Assembly (NCBI GenBank): GCA_003427395.1
Contig: BFEA01000088.1
Location: 372,611 to 399,674 of the forward strand
DNA: 27,064 nucleotides
Direction of reading: 5' to 3'
From: Chara braunii
Lineage: Eukaryota > Streptophyta > Charophyceae > Charales > Characeae
In this document: piece by piece, positions 19,028 through 27,064 of the stretch
Layout: each line of letters begins with the position of its first letter
Position numbering within the stretch: position 1 is the stretch's first letter
Translations under genes and position numbers: made by a program
The notes under the pieces: model-generated
The model's database searches: none
Seen by the model: the letters and a program-made list of their open reading frames with translations, nothing else
What the model was told of the DNA's origin: nothing

Positions 19028-19051
19028 GGTTGCAAATCTCATCTTGCAACC
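19028..19051. repeat. Hairpin near the right end of the insert
   Basis: GGTTGCAA (19028-19035) pairs with TTGCAACC (19044-19051) around ATCTCATC. It ends 13 bases inside the right target-duplication copy, mirroring the hairpin at the left end. Confidence 0.8.
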
Positions 19052-19075
19052 TGGTAGTGATCTGTTCACTTGGTT

Positions 19076-19499
19076 GGGAAAGAACCCCAAATAATTAACT
19101 TCCAATTTTTTCTTCTTCATCAACTTTTTCAACTTTTCTCTCAGCTTGGGTGCTAGTGCCATTGCTTCCTTGAAAGACAATGTCACTTCCGTTTCTTCCA
19201 GCATTTTAGCAATTACATCAGAAATCACTGTCCCATCATCCAAATCACTGTTGAGAGCAAATTTCTTCTTTCTTCACCACAAACAGTCTCAACTGAAACA
19301 GCTGCAGATTCACCTATCTGAATAGATGAAGATGCATCACTGGAGGGAACTGCAGTCCCCAGGGTCTGTTTCAGTTTTTTGACTGACCCGGGCCTGGCAT
19401 GTAAGGGCAGTCCTTTAAGAAGTGTTGTCCCTCACATCTCAGGCAGACCCCCTTCTCCTTTCTTCTTCTCCAAACTCTCTCCTGGATCTTGAGGTCATG
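19076..19499 (-). pseudogene. Gypsy gag C-terminus with CCHC zinc knuckle, and gag-pol linker
   Basis: Directly after the TGA at 19500-19502 the gag frame continues and encodes CLRCEGQHFLKDC (19407-19445), a C-X2-C-X4-H-X4-C nucleic-acid-binding knuckle typical of Gag. It continues through GSVKKLKQTLGTAV to about 19262. There the frame shifts into a helical stretch (SDVIAKMLEETEVTLSFKEA, KLREKLKKLMKKKKLEV) that ends at the insert. The position fits the normal link between gag and protease. Confidence 0.8.
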
Positions 19500-20993
19500 T
19501 CAGGGGAGTGTGGAGGGATTGAGAGGGTCAGCTGGCATGTGGACGTCTCTAGGCAGGTTAGGGCGCTGGGAAGAGGAAGGACGACGCCCCTTATCCTTCC
19601 CCTTGGTAGTGGCTGAGGCTGTGGGGGTGGAAAACTTTCTCTGCGACTGCAGAACACCTAAAGCAGCCTGAGTCACCACTGCTGCAACATCTGTCTCAGC
19701 AGCAGATCCGATCCCCCCTGAAGGCACATCGGGCTGATAATCGGTATCTGATCCTGAGGCAGATCCCACATGAGTAAGGGCTTCCTTTCCCCTTCTGCTG
19801 CCTCGAGGGAAAGCACCCTTCCTTCTGTCAGAGGTTGGGGCCTGGACATGGAGCTTGGTCTCCATTTCCAGGGCTGAACGACCAAAGGACCTCCAGTCCT
19901 TGTACCTAGCGCTGTAAAGTGCAACAACAAACTTCTCAGGCGCGACCCTGCAAAAGTTGGTCAGCATATCATCAGGTGCCATGACCAGCCCAGGGGTGGA
20001 GGGGAGCTGCTCGAACTCAGCAAACAAGGCCTGTAGGGTGCCGCTGTACCACTGTTGTCCCAGCCGAGCAATCCTGTCAGCAGTCTTGCGGGCCCGCTCC
20101 TTGTCTGCAAACCGGTCCTCCAGGGCCTGCAGAAGTTTGTCTACCCCTAACCCAAAGGCCCAGTCCTCCGTGGACTGTTGCAGACTGCTAGAAGTTGAAG
20201 TTGCCCACTTCAGTGTAGGCCCTTCCAGCAGCCCCAAAACAGTTGCCACCTTGGTCTGTTTTGCACAGACAAAGCCCCTCAAGTAGGCTCTGGTCCCAGC
20301 AGCCCAGTCCCCAACATCAGTCTTGGGGTCATCGCCCCTGAACTTGTTGGGAGCAGGGATCTTGGGACCTCTGTCTGCTGCAGTCACAGCAGCATAGGTG
20401 GCCTTTACTGAGGCCTTTTGGAAAGGAGTAGATGCCCGGGAAGAATGTACAGATCCCCCATGAGATGTAGGAGGGGAAGGAGGTGGTAAAGGAGGAGGAG
20501 AGGTTTTGGGTTTCAGCAGAGGGAGCTGAGGAGTAGTCAGCTTGGCGGCTGCCAGCTGAGCAGACAAGCACTGGATAGAGTCCAGGATCTTGGACTGCTG
20601 AGCTGACAGTTCGTCAACCCGACGCTCCAGCCGCACAAAACGATCATCCCAGTTTGTAAACTGGGAGCTGGTGATCTTGTGCTCCAACAAGATCATCTCA
20701 GCCATGTGCTTGGTGACCTGGGAGCACTGATCATCAGCGAGAGACTTGTCTAGCTGCTGCAACAGATACTTTCTCCTGGAGTGATCTATTGCAGCCTCTA
20801 GCTCAGCAGCCTCCTGCCGTGCCAATTCAGCTACTCTGGCCTGTTGCAGCTTTAGCTGTTCCTCTGCCTCCTTCTTCAACCTTTGAGTAGCGGTCAGAGG
20901 TGAAGGGGGTGCAGTGGAGGCAGAAGGTTGTTCACCTTCTGCCTTCACCACAACCTGCACATGTGCCTGCTGCTCATCCCCCTGTTGGGACAT
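19500..20993 (-). CDS. gag: Gypsy Gag polyprotein (497 aa before an in-frame TGA)
   Basis: This is the longest intact frame in the window. Gag forms the virus-like particle and packages element RNA in the cytoplasm. The N-terminus is Ser/Thr/Pro-rich, followed by a predicted coiled coil at residues 37-80 (RLKKEAEEQLKLQQARVAEL), another at about 117-150, and a Pro/Ser linker (155-190). The retrotransposon gag core begins near residue 214 (NKFRGDDPKTDVGDWAAGTR) and includes LGLLEGPTLKWA and LLQALEDRFADKERARKTAD. The C-terminus is basic and Ser-rich. The TGA at 19500-19502 separates it from its zinc knuckle in the same frame, so the stop is probably a decay mutation, although a readthrough design cannot be excluded from sequence alone. 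The Met at 20993 is the first in frame. Confidence 0.88.
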   Translation of the reverse strand: MSQQGDEQQAHVQVVVKAEGEQPSASTAPPSPLTATQRLKKEAEEQLKLQQARVAELARQEAAELEAAIDHSRRKYLLQQLDKSLADDQCSQVTKHMAEMILLEHKITSSQFTNWDDRFVRLERRVDELSAQQSKILDSIQCLSAQLAAAKLTTPQLPLLKPKTSPPPLPPPSPPTSHGGSVHSSRASTPFQKASVKATYAAVTAADRGPKIPAPNKFRGDDPKTDVGDWAAGTRAYLRGFVCAKQTKVATVLGLLEGPTLKWATSTSSSLQQSTEDWAFGLGVDKLLQALEDRFADKERARKTADRIARLGQQWYSGTLQALFAEFEQLPSTPGLVMAPDDMLTNFCRVAPEKFVVALYSARYKDWRSFGRSALEMETKLHVQAPTSDRRKGAFPRGSRRGKEALTHVGSASGSDTDYQPDVPSGGIGSAAETDVAAVVTQAALGVLQSQRKFSTPTASATTKGKDKGRRPSSSQRPNLPRDVHMPADPLNPSTLP

Positions 20994-22529
20994 TTTCCCA
21001 GTTCAAATAAAACCCAAAAATAAAATAACAGCAGAAAGAATTGCAGCGATACACATATTCCTGCAGATACCCTAGAATTGCTGCAGCACTCAACACTGGA
21101 GTAGGTGGGTGAGTAGGCAATCAACGGTTTGGGGTTAGAAGGGTGTCTTTGGGGTCAGGCGTCAGATAGACTGTAAGTCCAGCAAAATCACTCACATGAT
21201 TTTCTTTTACTGACCCTGGACCATACAAGAAGTCACACAGTCACTCCACTAGTCTTCCAGAGACCCACTAGAAGTTCCAGTGCCCACTAGAAAATAAGAG
21301 TAATCAGTGGGAATGATAGAAATGGTTAGTACAGACACAGAGAGATCAAATACAACAAGCGATGCAGAAAGATACCCTGTAACCTGACTCAGACTCAATT
21401 TCAGACCCTGATGACTCTGGCGGCCATACCCTAGGGTATGGCGAATCACAGTTTTCACTGTATCTAGTGAAATACTAAAAAATCCAACTCTGCGATTTGA
21501 CAGTATTGACTGTTTTCAATTTGCGATTTACTGGGGACTGACAGAAATGAATTCTGACGGACAAAATTAAAGTTATGACTGACCCTAGGTAGCACAGGCT
21601 AAAAATAGACTCAACGCAAAACAGCGATTCCCAATATCACTACTTTTCCAGTACAGAATTCACTGTTTGATCATCCCAGAACAATCGCAATACAATATAG
21701 CTGTCACAGGACAAGTTCGGACTAGAAAGAGTCAACAGATGATGAGATATGAGGAGATGGAGGTAGGGGAAGAGATGGCTATGGCTGTCATGCAGTCTGC
21801 GATTTTCATATCCAGTCACTGACAAACAGATAGACCATTATCTTTCACTAAACTACTACTGTCTGGATCGCAATACAGGTAGGTGCATGGAACGGAATCA
21901 CTTGCAGAGAATCTTGCAGTTGATGATGAAGATCTGGCTACAGTTGATGATACCCTGATCTCACAAATTTCCTCCAGAGCTTCTCCCAGACAATCCCACG
22001 CACAGAACCTCCTCAAAATTGTTGATCCTCTTCAGGATCCTGTGGCGCTGCACCCCTTCACTCCAGATACCCTGTATCTGGTCCTGTGGCACCCAATTCG
22101 CCAACTCCAAAATATCTCGCCACAGTACCAGGTAGCCGCTGATGCTAAAAATAGCCCCCGATGGGGTTATTCTTCCATGAGATTGATTCAGGATGTCAAT
22201 CTCACCCAGCGCCACCCAAGGATGTTGCTGCTCAGGGTTCCGTGATGTCCTCGGGGGAATTCGCCACTCTGGGGTAACTCGCTGTATCACCCTCAGGGTT
22301 GGCTATGGCGAATTAGCCCTGTACTCGCCACTTCTTGCCAAGCGCCCTGACAGGCTCAGTGCGCTTGTTCAGTACAGCCACCGAACACTTGAATCCACCG
22401 CTGAAAACCTTCTTCTCTGCTGACTCAGTACTGGGGAAGATGAATTGCCATGAAGCTCTCGCCAGTATATCGCCAGGATGAAGAAGATGCCTCAGTGCGC
22501 TCAACCCTCAGTGCTCCAATTCCAATCTT
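20994..22529 (-). other. 5' leader of the gypsy element
   Basis: About 1.5 kb separates the primer binding site from gag, long but within the range seen for plant gypsy elements. Several frames of 60-120 codons are open, including a 109-codon minus frame (22290-21961, IPPRTSRNPEQQHPWVALGE), but none has a motif. The leader may hold the packaging signal; nothing specific can be pointed to. Confidence 0.5.
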
Positions 22530-22541
22530 GCTCTGATACCA
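22530..22541 (-). promoter_or_regulatory. Primer binding site (initiator tRNA-Met)
   Basis: On the minus strand this reads TGGTATCAGAGC, complementary to the 3' end of plant initiator tRNA-Met and the commonest primer site of plant LTR retrotransposons. Just outside it the plus strand starts TGTTATGAAC (22544), so on the minus strand the LTR would end in CA two bases before the site, as expected. Confidence 0.88.
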
Positions 22542-22543
22542 AC

Positions 22544-23734
22544 TGTTATGAACTTGGTTGTCTGACGAATTTTCTCGCCACTCAGACACAAACAGTCTCA
22601 TACATGCCCATACATGCACAAGAGATGGGGAGAGAGGAGACAGAGACCACACTGCACACAGGAGAAGATAAACAGCGGAAGACAATCATGCACAACAGGG
22701 GAGAAGACACACAGTGTTTCTCACTCTCTGACACAACTCCCAACAACCAATCACAAGAAAGAACCTGCGAAGATCACAATTGAAACTGTCACTGATGATG
22801 AGCCATTCACACTATTATGGTAACAGAGTTTGTTCCAATATCTCGCCACACCCAAACTCACACCCCACTCCCTATCCTACACCCAGTTAGTAGTGCTCTG
22901 TCAAAACAGCCTCCCAGAGGCCAGCGCCAACTACCCTGATGAAGAACAGGTCTTGCGATGAAGTCTTCAGTGCCGCTGGACAACTCTGACGAAGGAACAG
23001 GCAGCTATGGCTGCCACCACCCACGAACCACTCAGTGTAGAGCCTCAACGTAGCCCGACCATACGCAGATACCCCCAGGGGTAGATGCACTGAGGATGCC
23101 CCAGCTATGGCAAGCTCAGAGAGGGCCGGCTATGGCTGCTGTTGCGGTCTGTCTCAGGATGCCGCCGGTAGACAGGTACCGCCACCAACTCGCTTGGCTT
23201 CTCCAACGCTGCTCGCGAGAAATGAACTGCCAAAAGTCCTGAACCGGTGAGCCTAACCTATCTATAGACTCCCTAGACCTAGACCAGACTGACTGACCGA
23301 CCGGTACCGTTGCTGTTTTTCGGCCTCTCGGCCTCTACCGGACCCAGCTATAGGCTATAGGACCGTCCAACAGTATAGGCCGCTTAGGGCTTGTCTGTCC
23401 TAGGGGTAGCCCGGGCCTGCTATAGGCAGTTAGGGTAGTTGTAGGAATTCGGTAGTACCGGGCCTGTATTTTCTCGGATTTGCAGATCTGTCCCTCACGA
23501 ATTTTCTTACAGGCAGGTCTCTCGGTTAGCCCTCAGCCAAACAAAATTACAAATCTAACCTACCGGGTTAGTGTACAGCCTCACTGTCAATCTCGGCCGC
23601 AGAAGTCAGCAAGTCATTGCACGAGTATAGGTTGGACAGGCCCCAGTGGAGGATATGGTTGGGGAACCTGCAGTACATGGCTGTCTCAAGGGGAGAGGAT
23701 TGTCTGCTACCAATATCAATGGGCCCCTGTTTTG

Positions 23735-23740
<6 letters not shown>
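22544..23740 (-). other. Putative 5' LTR of the gypsy element plus flank, outer boundary unknown
   Basis: The inner edge at 22544 (TG on the plus strand) is set by the primer binding site. The outer edge is not found because no second LTR is available for comparison. The region has no ORF of note. TCTCGCCA words at 22572 and 22843 also occur in the leader (22111). Between 23250 and 23480 short words such as CTATAGGC and ACCGGGCCTG recur, giving a different texture that may be outside the LTR. Confidence 0.45.

Positions 23741-23788
<48 letters not shown>
23741..23788 (+). repeat. 48-A homopolymer run
   Basis: A pure run of 48 A follows T5 and precedes GAATGAAG. It could be the poly(A) tail of a plus-strand retroposon ending here, or an expanded A-tract. 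No target duplication was recognised around it. Confidence 0.9.
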
Positions 23789-23790
<2 letters not shown>

Positions 23791-23892
23791 ATGAAGATGA
23801 GAATAGGAGTAGGCCTACTTCATGACGGAAAGGATGGTGGCCCGGTATGTACTGATGACAGAGACTAGGACAATAAACGGAGGGGTCTAGCT

Positions 23893-24585
23893 CAAGACCG
23901 AGGTGAGAAAAAATGGATGGTGGCCACGAGCTCACTAATGACAGTACGAAAGACGGAGGAGATAATTGAACACATCTTTCTTCAATGTCCAGTGGCATTA
24001 GCGACAATGTCATGGAGATGGTGGGAGAGAGTATGGCGGCAGATAGTCCCGTGACATTCATGGCCATGGGACTGGAGGGCGATCTTGCTGGGATATTGTC
24101 CATCTCTCCAGAGTCAGACTTTTGCATGGAAAATGTTCCACTTAGGTAGGAGAGTGATTCTATGGGTTTTATGGTGGCAACGATGCGCCCTAGCTATAAA
24201 GAAGGTGATGGTTGATGAGGAGGAGAGCAAGGAATACCTCAAACAGCAGCTCCAACTGGGGCTGTCCCAACAATTGGCAGGAAGAAAACAGATGCTAGAC
24301 TCTCTTCGCCAATCTAAGGATATCCTACGGTCAATCAAGAATTTCGCCCAAGAATGGCTGGGCGGAGACCGGGGGGGATGGGTAGCTGAGGTGTCATGGT
24401 CCGGTCTATGGGAAAACCAGAATCAAATGGAGGACGAGCCCATGGGTGTGAAGCCCCCTCAGGACTATCGTCTGGTTTTTAAGGACTGGACTACGATTAG
24501 CCTGGACGCCCGCCTGCGACCAGCAGAAGACTTTGTTGACCCCTTTCCGGCCCACCACCGATCGTTGGAAATCTGGGTGGGATAG
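23893..24585 (+). pseudogene. LINE ORF2 C-terminal remnant (zf-RVT-like)
   Basis: One plus-strand frame reads KTEEIIEHIFLQCPVALATM followed by a Trp-rich stretch (SWRWWERVWRQIVP). This is the zinc-binding domain found after the reverse transcriptase of many plant LINEs (EHIFxxCPxAxxxW). A TGA near 24051 interrupts the frame. It then stays open to 24585 with a tail containing LWWQRCALAIKKVMVDEEES, a Gln/Leu-rich helix, and SLDARLRPAEDFVDPFPAHH. The RT palm and endonuclease are absent, so this is the 3' part of a truncated, decayed non-LTR element. In intact LINEs this region helps bind template RNA during target-primed reverse transcription. Confidence 0.65.
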
Positions 24586-25054
24586 ATAAGACTTAGAAGT
24601 TCCGTTTTGTCAGTGCTTGTTTCCTCTTTCCATTCTCAACGACTCTCAGAGGTCATATTCCTTAAACAAGGTGCTTCTCATGGAGTACGGGTCGCTGAGC
24701 TTGGTTCTCAAGCCTTTTTTTGTTGTTGCTTGTGGTTTTGTTGCTTGTGTTTGCGTCTCAATTCTAGAAGTAGAGTTTGGAAGACCCTCATCTTTTCGTA
24801 AAATAATGGGCATAGCTGGGAATGGGTAGAGGGGCAGGTAAGGGAACGAAAGGAAAAACCACTAGTGCCCCCCAGTGGCTCCCACCAGTATCCGAGCGAC
24901 GCCACAGGTCGAGGAAGGGTGACAGTTTCTGTTAGCTGTTTAAGCAGATTTTTGACACCCAGAAAAGGTTAAAGTGGTAGATTGGGGACTGAACTCACCC
25001 GGATGGAAGGATGGTTTAGAGACGGGCGAGGAGACGAGTGGTCCAGGAACAACC
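24586..25054. other. Probable 3' flank of the LINE remnant, no gene
   Basis: G/T-rich sequence with TTTTGTTGTTGCTTGTGGTT-like words at 24716-24755 and no convincing frame. A plus-strand poly(A) tail that would close the LINE was not found. Confidence 0.4.
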
Positions 25055-25125
25055 TTTTTTTTTTTTTTTAAATAAGCAAAGTTTTGATCTATATGTGGGA
25101 GCCGGGCCCAGCGTCCCTTATACTA
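25055..25125 (-). mobile_element. Retroposon 3' end (T-run plus CGGGCCCAGCGTCCC block)
   Basis: A T-run at 25055-25069 is followed at 25097-25120 by GGGAGCCGGGCCCAGCGTCC. The same arrangement occurs at 2732-2880 and 25664-25760, which identifies a family of minus-strand retroposon 3' ends. The extent of the body to the right is not resolved. Confidence 0.5.
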
Positions 25126-25663
25126 GAAATACAATGCTTGATAATGGTTTAGGATAATTTGAGGATGATTCCAGATGAGTTCCGACTGGTTCAGTAACTT
25201 CAAGATTCAAGATGAATTGAAAGGCCATAAACTACTGAATTATAAACTAGGAAGATTAACCAGAAGGTCATTCTATTCATGACTCAATTTCTATCTTATC
25301 CCTAAATTCAGGTGATCTTATCAATTTAGCATCCCTTAAACAGAGTTGTGCCATGTACCAATCAAGCCTCCACCTGGTCTCACGCCCTCAATCTAGTTGA
25401 GTTACAGGGCAGCGCTACCCGCCCCAGCTCCGACCCTTGTTGGTCCTAATTGTAACCGTAAGTCAAGTTACTGAATTGCCTTCCTCCCTCGTCAATTCCC
25501 ATATCTCTCTACAAGGCCTCAAGTTCCTACTCATGCAGGTTACAGGGCAAAGCCCCAGCACTGGCCAGCATCGTTCTGACATCATCTCAACATGGGCAAT
25601 TACATACACACAACACATTCAAGAAACATCTAAGCCAATAATGACACCTAGCATTCCAGGATC
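25126..25663. other. No supported gene between retroposon ends
   Basis: AT-leaning sequence. The 126-codon plus-strand frame (25437-25817) runs through a T-rich tract and the retroposon block, so it is not credible as a gene. This may be body sequence of one of the flanking retroposons. Confidence 0.4.
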
Positions 25664-25820
25664 TTTTTTTATTTTTTATTTTTTTTATTTTATTTTAAAC
25701 AAGCTCCATCTATTGGTGGGGAGCAGCACCTGCTGGAAACCGGGTCCAGCGTCCCATAGATACAACCATATCCTCACAAATTGGCACTGTCTGGAAAACG
25801 GGCCCAGCATCCCATAACGA
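25664..25820 (-). mobile_element. Retroposon 3' end with duplicated CTGGAAAACGGGCCCAGC block
   Basis: A T-rich tail (25664-25698) is followed by CTGGAAACCGGGTCCAGCGT at 25733 and a diverged second block CTGGAAAACGGGCCCAGCAT at 25791, 58 bases later. The first closely matches the block at 2854-2880 near the left retroposon. Confidence 0.6.
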
Positions 25821-26530
25821 GTACATTCAGAAAACTCATCAGAAAATTTCATGAAAATGAGACAAGGAACTACTAGAAAAATCTAATTGGCCTAAGGATG
25901 GAATTTTAAAAATTGAGATACCGAGGCCATTACCCGGCTTCGGCTCGGAGAAATTGGAGCTACTTCAGACATGTCTACGACAACTTCATGATTAAGCAAA
26001 ATCTGATTTTAGTAAAATCGTAAACAGAAAAAACGTTCCGATAATGAAGGTTGGTGGATAGAGGTTACTTCCTCCTCTCCTTCTACCTGTTCCCTTCTGC
26101 CCCTTGTTGCCTCCGCCGAATAAACCATCCTGATGAGTAGTCCTCTTCAGCCCCAACCAGTGGCAGACCCATTTACAACCCTGCTTACCTCGAGGCATGC
26201 CATTCCCCCAAAAGTATGCTTCGATCTTTCCGCTGTTCTAATCTGTCACCGCTAGATGTTATCCAGCTCCAGATTAGTACGTCCCACATTCTACCCTTAC
26301 TCCTTACAGAGAAATCACCTCCCGCCTTGTGATGCTCCTATAGAGATCAGTTCCCCTTATACTACCCGCTTGCCATCTCGCTTGTATACAATGAATAGCG
26401 ACTAGAGGAGAAAAAAGTTGGAAAAGGTCACTAAAAAAAAAACAGTAAAAGAGCAGATGATGATGAATGTTAATGAAAATGTTGATTAGGGTGGAATTAG
26501 CTTCCCCTCTCCTCCTGTGGCATACTGCGT
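25821..26530. other. No supported feature
   Basis: AT-leaning, mixed sequence. A 68-codon minus frame at 25992-26198 has no motif. No repeat or RNA gene was recognised. Confidence 0.4.
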
Positions 26531-26536
26531 AGCCAC

Positions 26537-26745
26537 ACGGGCCCTGCAGGGCCCGTCCCGGACATTCAGCCTAAAAGCCTAAAACTTAGGGCTTACAGGC
26601 CCCGTTCGTTTCAGCCTGGAAGCTGAAAAACGAGGGTCTGCAGGCCCTACCCCGTTTCAGCCTATTTCTGGGTCTTTTCAGACCCAGAGTTTTCAGCCTG
26701 AAACGGAGGGCCATTTTCAGGCCCTCATTGTTTCGACCTGCCCCT
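26537..26745. repeat. Palindrome-rich foldback region
   Basis: ACGGGCCCTGCAGGGCCCGT (26537-26556) is a perfect 20-bp palindrome. A nested structure follows: CCGTTTCAG (26652-26660) pairs with 26698-26706, enclosing CTGGGTCT (26668-26675) paired with AGACCCAG (26680-26687). GTTTCAGC and GGCCCT/AGGGCC words recur throughout. This density of inverted repeats is typical of the ends of a DNA transposon or MITE; no boundary or target duplication was identified. Confidence 0.7.
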
Positions 26746-26961
26746 AAGACTCAGGCACGTAAACAGGGATGCGGAACAGGCCAGAAATAGCATGTTCCTC
26801 ACGAGTTTGAGCAGGAGATGCAGCTGCAGCCCCTGCCTCCCTTCGGCAGGCTCAGGAGGCACACCCGTAGTACATAGGAAGTTCCCATGCACTTCACGGG
26901 TAGGTAGTGGTCAGTAGGCACGAAGAGTCTTCAGGATTCGGCCGCAGCACTCAGGAGGAGC

Positions 26962-27064
26962 GCTGCAGTAGTCTTCAACGCTAGTAATAGTAGCGCTAGC
27001 TGTAGTCGTCGACGCTGGGTGCCATAGTTGTAGCTGTAGTCTTCAGCGCTGGGCGCTGGTAGGT
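26962..27064 (+). repeat. 34-bp tandem repeat, three copies, running off the window
   Basis: GTCTTCAACGCT (26971), GTCGTCGACGCT (27005) and GTCTTCAGCGCT (27039) are spaced exactly 34 bp apart, with similar TAGCTGTA lead-ins. The array is cut by the window edge. Confidence 0.75.

Larger units (their letters stand above)
17095..19075. mobile_element. Unclassified 1.97 kb insert with 11-bp target duplication and terminal hairpins
   Basis: TTCACTTGATT (17095-17105) and TTCACTTGGTT (19065-19075) flank the segment. On the minus strand the gag-side reading (PNQV) and the protease-side reading (NQVKILALADS) overlap exactly at this repeat. The two copies are 1970 bases apart; removing one copy with the insert puts the frames in register. 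A hairpin lies near each end. No ORF longer than about 115 codons, no terminal inverted repeat and no poly(A) is visible. Target duplications of 9-11 bp are common for Mutator-like elements, including ones lacking terminal repeats, so a non-autonomous MULE is one option. Confidence 0.7.
13266..22543 (-). mobile_element. Degenerate Ty3/gypsy LTR retrotransposon body (PBS, gag, pol), with a nested insert
   Basis: Read on the minus strand, the order is PBS (22530-22541), leader, gag (20993), zinc knuckle (19407-19445), protease (17099), RT, RNase H and integrase ending at 13266. RT and RNase H before integrase is the Ty3/gypsy order. The GPYRI motif near the integrase C-terminus is also typical of that group. 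The element is dead: multiple in-frame stops and frameshifts, plus the 1.97 kb insert. A right-hand LTR probably starts at 22544; the left-hand LTR was not found. Confidence 0.85.

Noticed and set aside
17095-19075. Reading the nested insert as a spliceosomal intron
   Set aside because: On the coding (minus) strand no GT-AG choice at the shared AAnCAAGTGAA keeps the frame, and terminal hairpins with a target duplication fit an insertion better.
25437-25817. 126-codon plus-strand frame
   Set aside because: It runs through a T-rich tail and the repeated retroposon block, with Phe/Ile/Tyr strings from simple sequence.

Overview
This window looks like repeat-rich nuclear DNA of a eukaryote, most likely from the green/streptophyte lineage. 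It holds a PIF/Harbinger transposase, a Ty3/gypsy element with a plant-type initiator-tRNA-Met primer binding site, non-LTR retrotransposon remnants, poly(A)/poly(T) retroposon tails, minisatellites and long non-coding tracts. The gypsy and Harbinger protein style reminded me of charophyte algae such as Chara, but that is an impression from memory and no search supports it. I see no rRNA, tRNA, CRISPR or operon structure, and no convincing host housekeeping gene.

Layout. 1-1984: right-hand part of a Harbinger element on the minus strand. All three DDE residues are readable, but there is one frameshift; the terminus is flanked by TTA. 2725-4868: a roughly 2.1 kb minus-strand retroposon with a T-tail and an 11-bp target duplication, sitting inside the loop of a small palindrome and carrying an internal 273-bp repeat. 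4884-5950: a GC-rich hairpin, then an (ATC)n tract. 6503-7147: the best unrecognised intact ORF (214 aa, minus), followed upstream by a 34-bp x 7 minisatellite. 8640-10440: possible decayed coding remnants. 10500-11520: pyrimidine-rich DNA with three G-box motifs about 205 bp apart. 11518-12137: an unrecognised, probably frameshifted minus-strand ORF.

13266-22543: one degenerate Ty3/gypsy element on the minus strand. Read right to left it has the PBS, a 1.5 kb leader, gag, zinc knuckle, protease, RT, RNase H and integrase with a GPY/F end. It is broken by at least five in-frame stops and several frameshifts. It is also split by a 1.97 kb unclassified insert (17095-19075) that has an 11-bp target duplication and a hairpin near each end. 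Taking the insert out of the coordinates puts the coding frame back in register, which is good evidence that it is a real insertion.

22544-27064: probable LTR and flank, a 48-A run, a plus-strand LINE ORF2 C-terminal remnant, several ends of a minus-strand retroposon family sharing a CCGGGTCCAGCGTCCC-like block, a palindrome-rich foldback region, and a 34-bp tandem repeat running off the edge.

Overall this is a nested transposon graveyard. The most novel candidates are the hairpin-ended insert inside the gypsy element, the 2.1 kb retroposon with its repeat family, and the orphan 214-aa ORF. I did not find evidence of a new multi-gene functional system.
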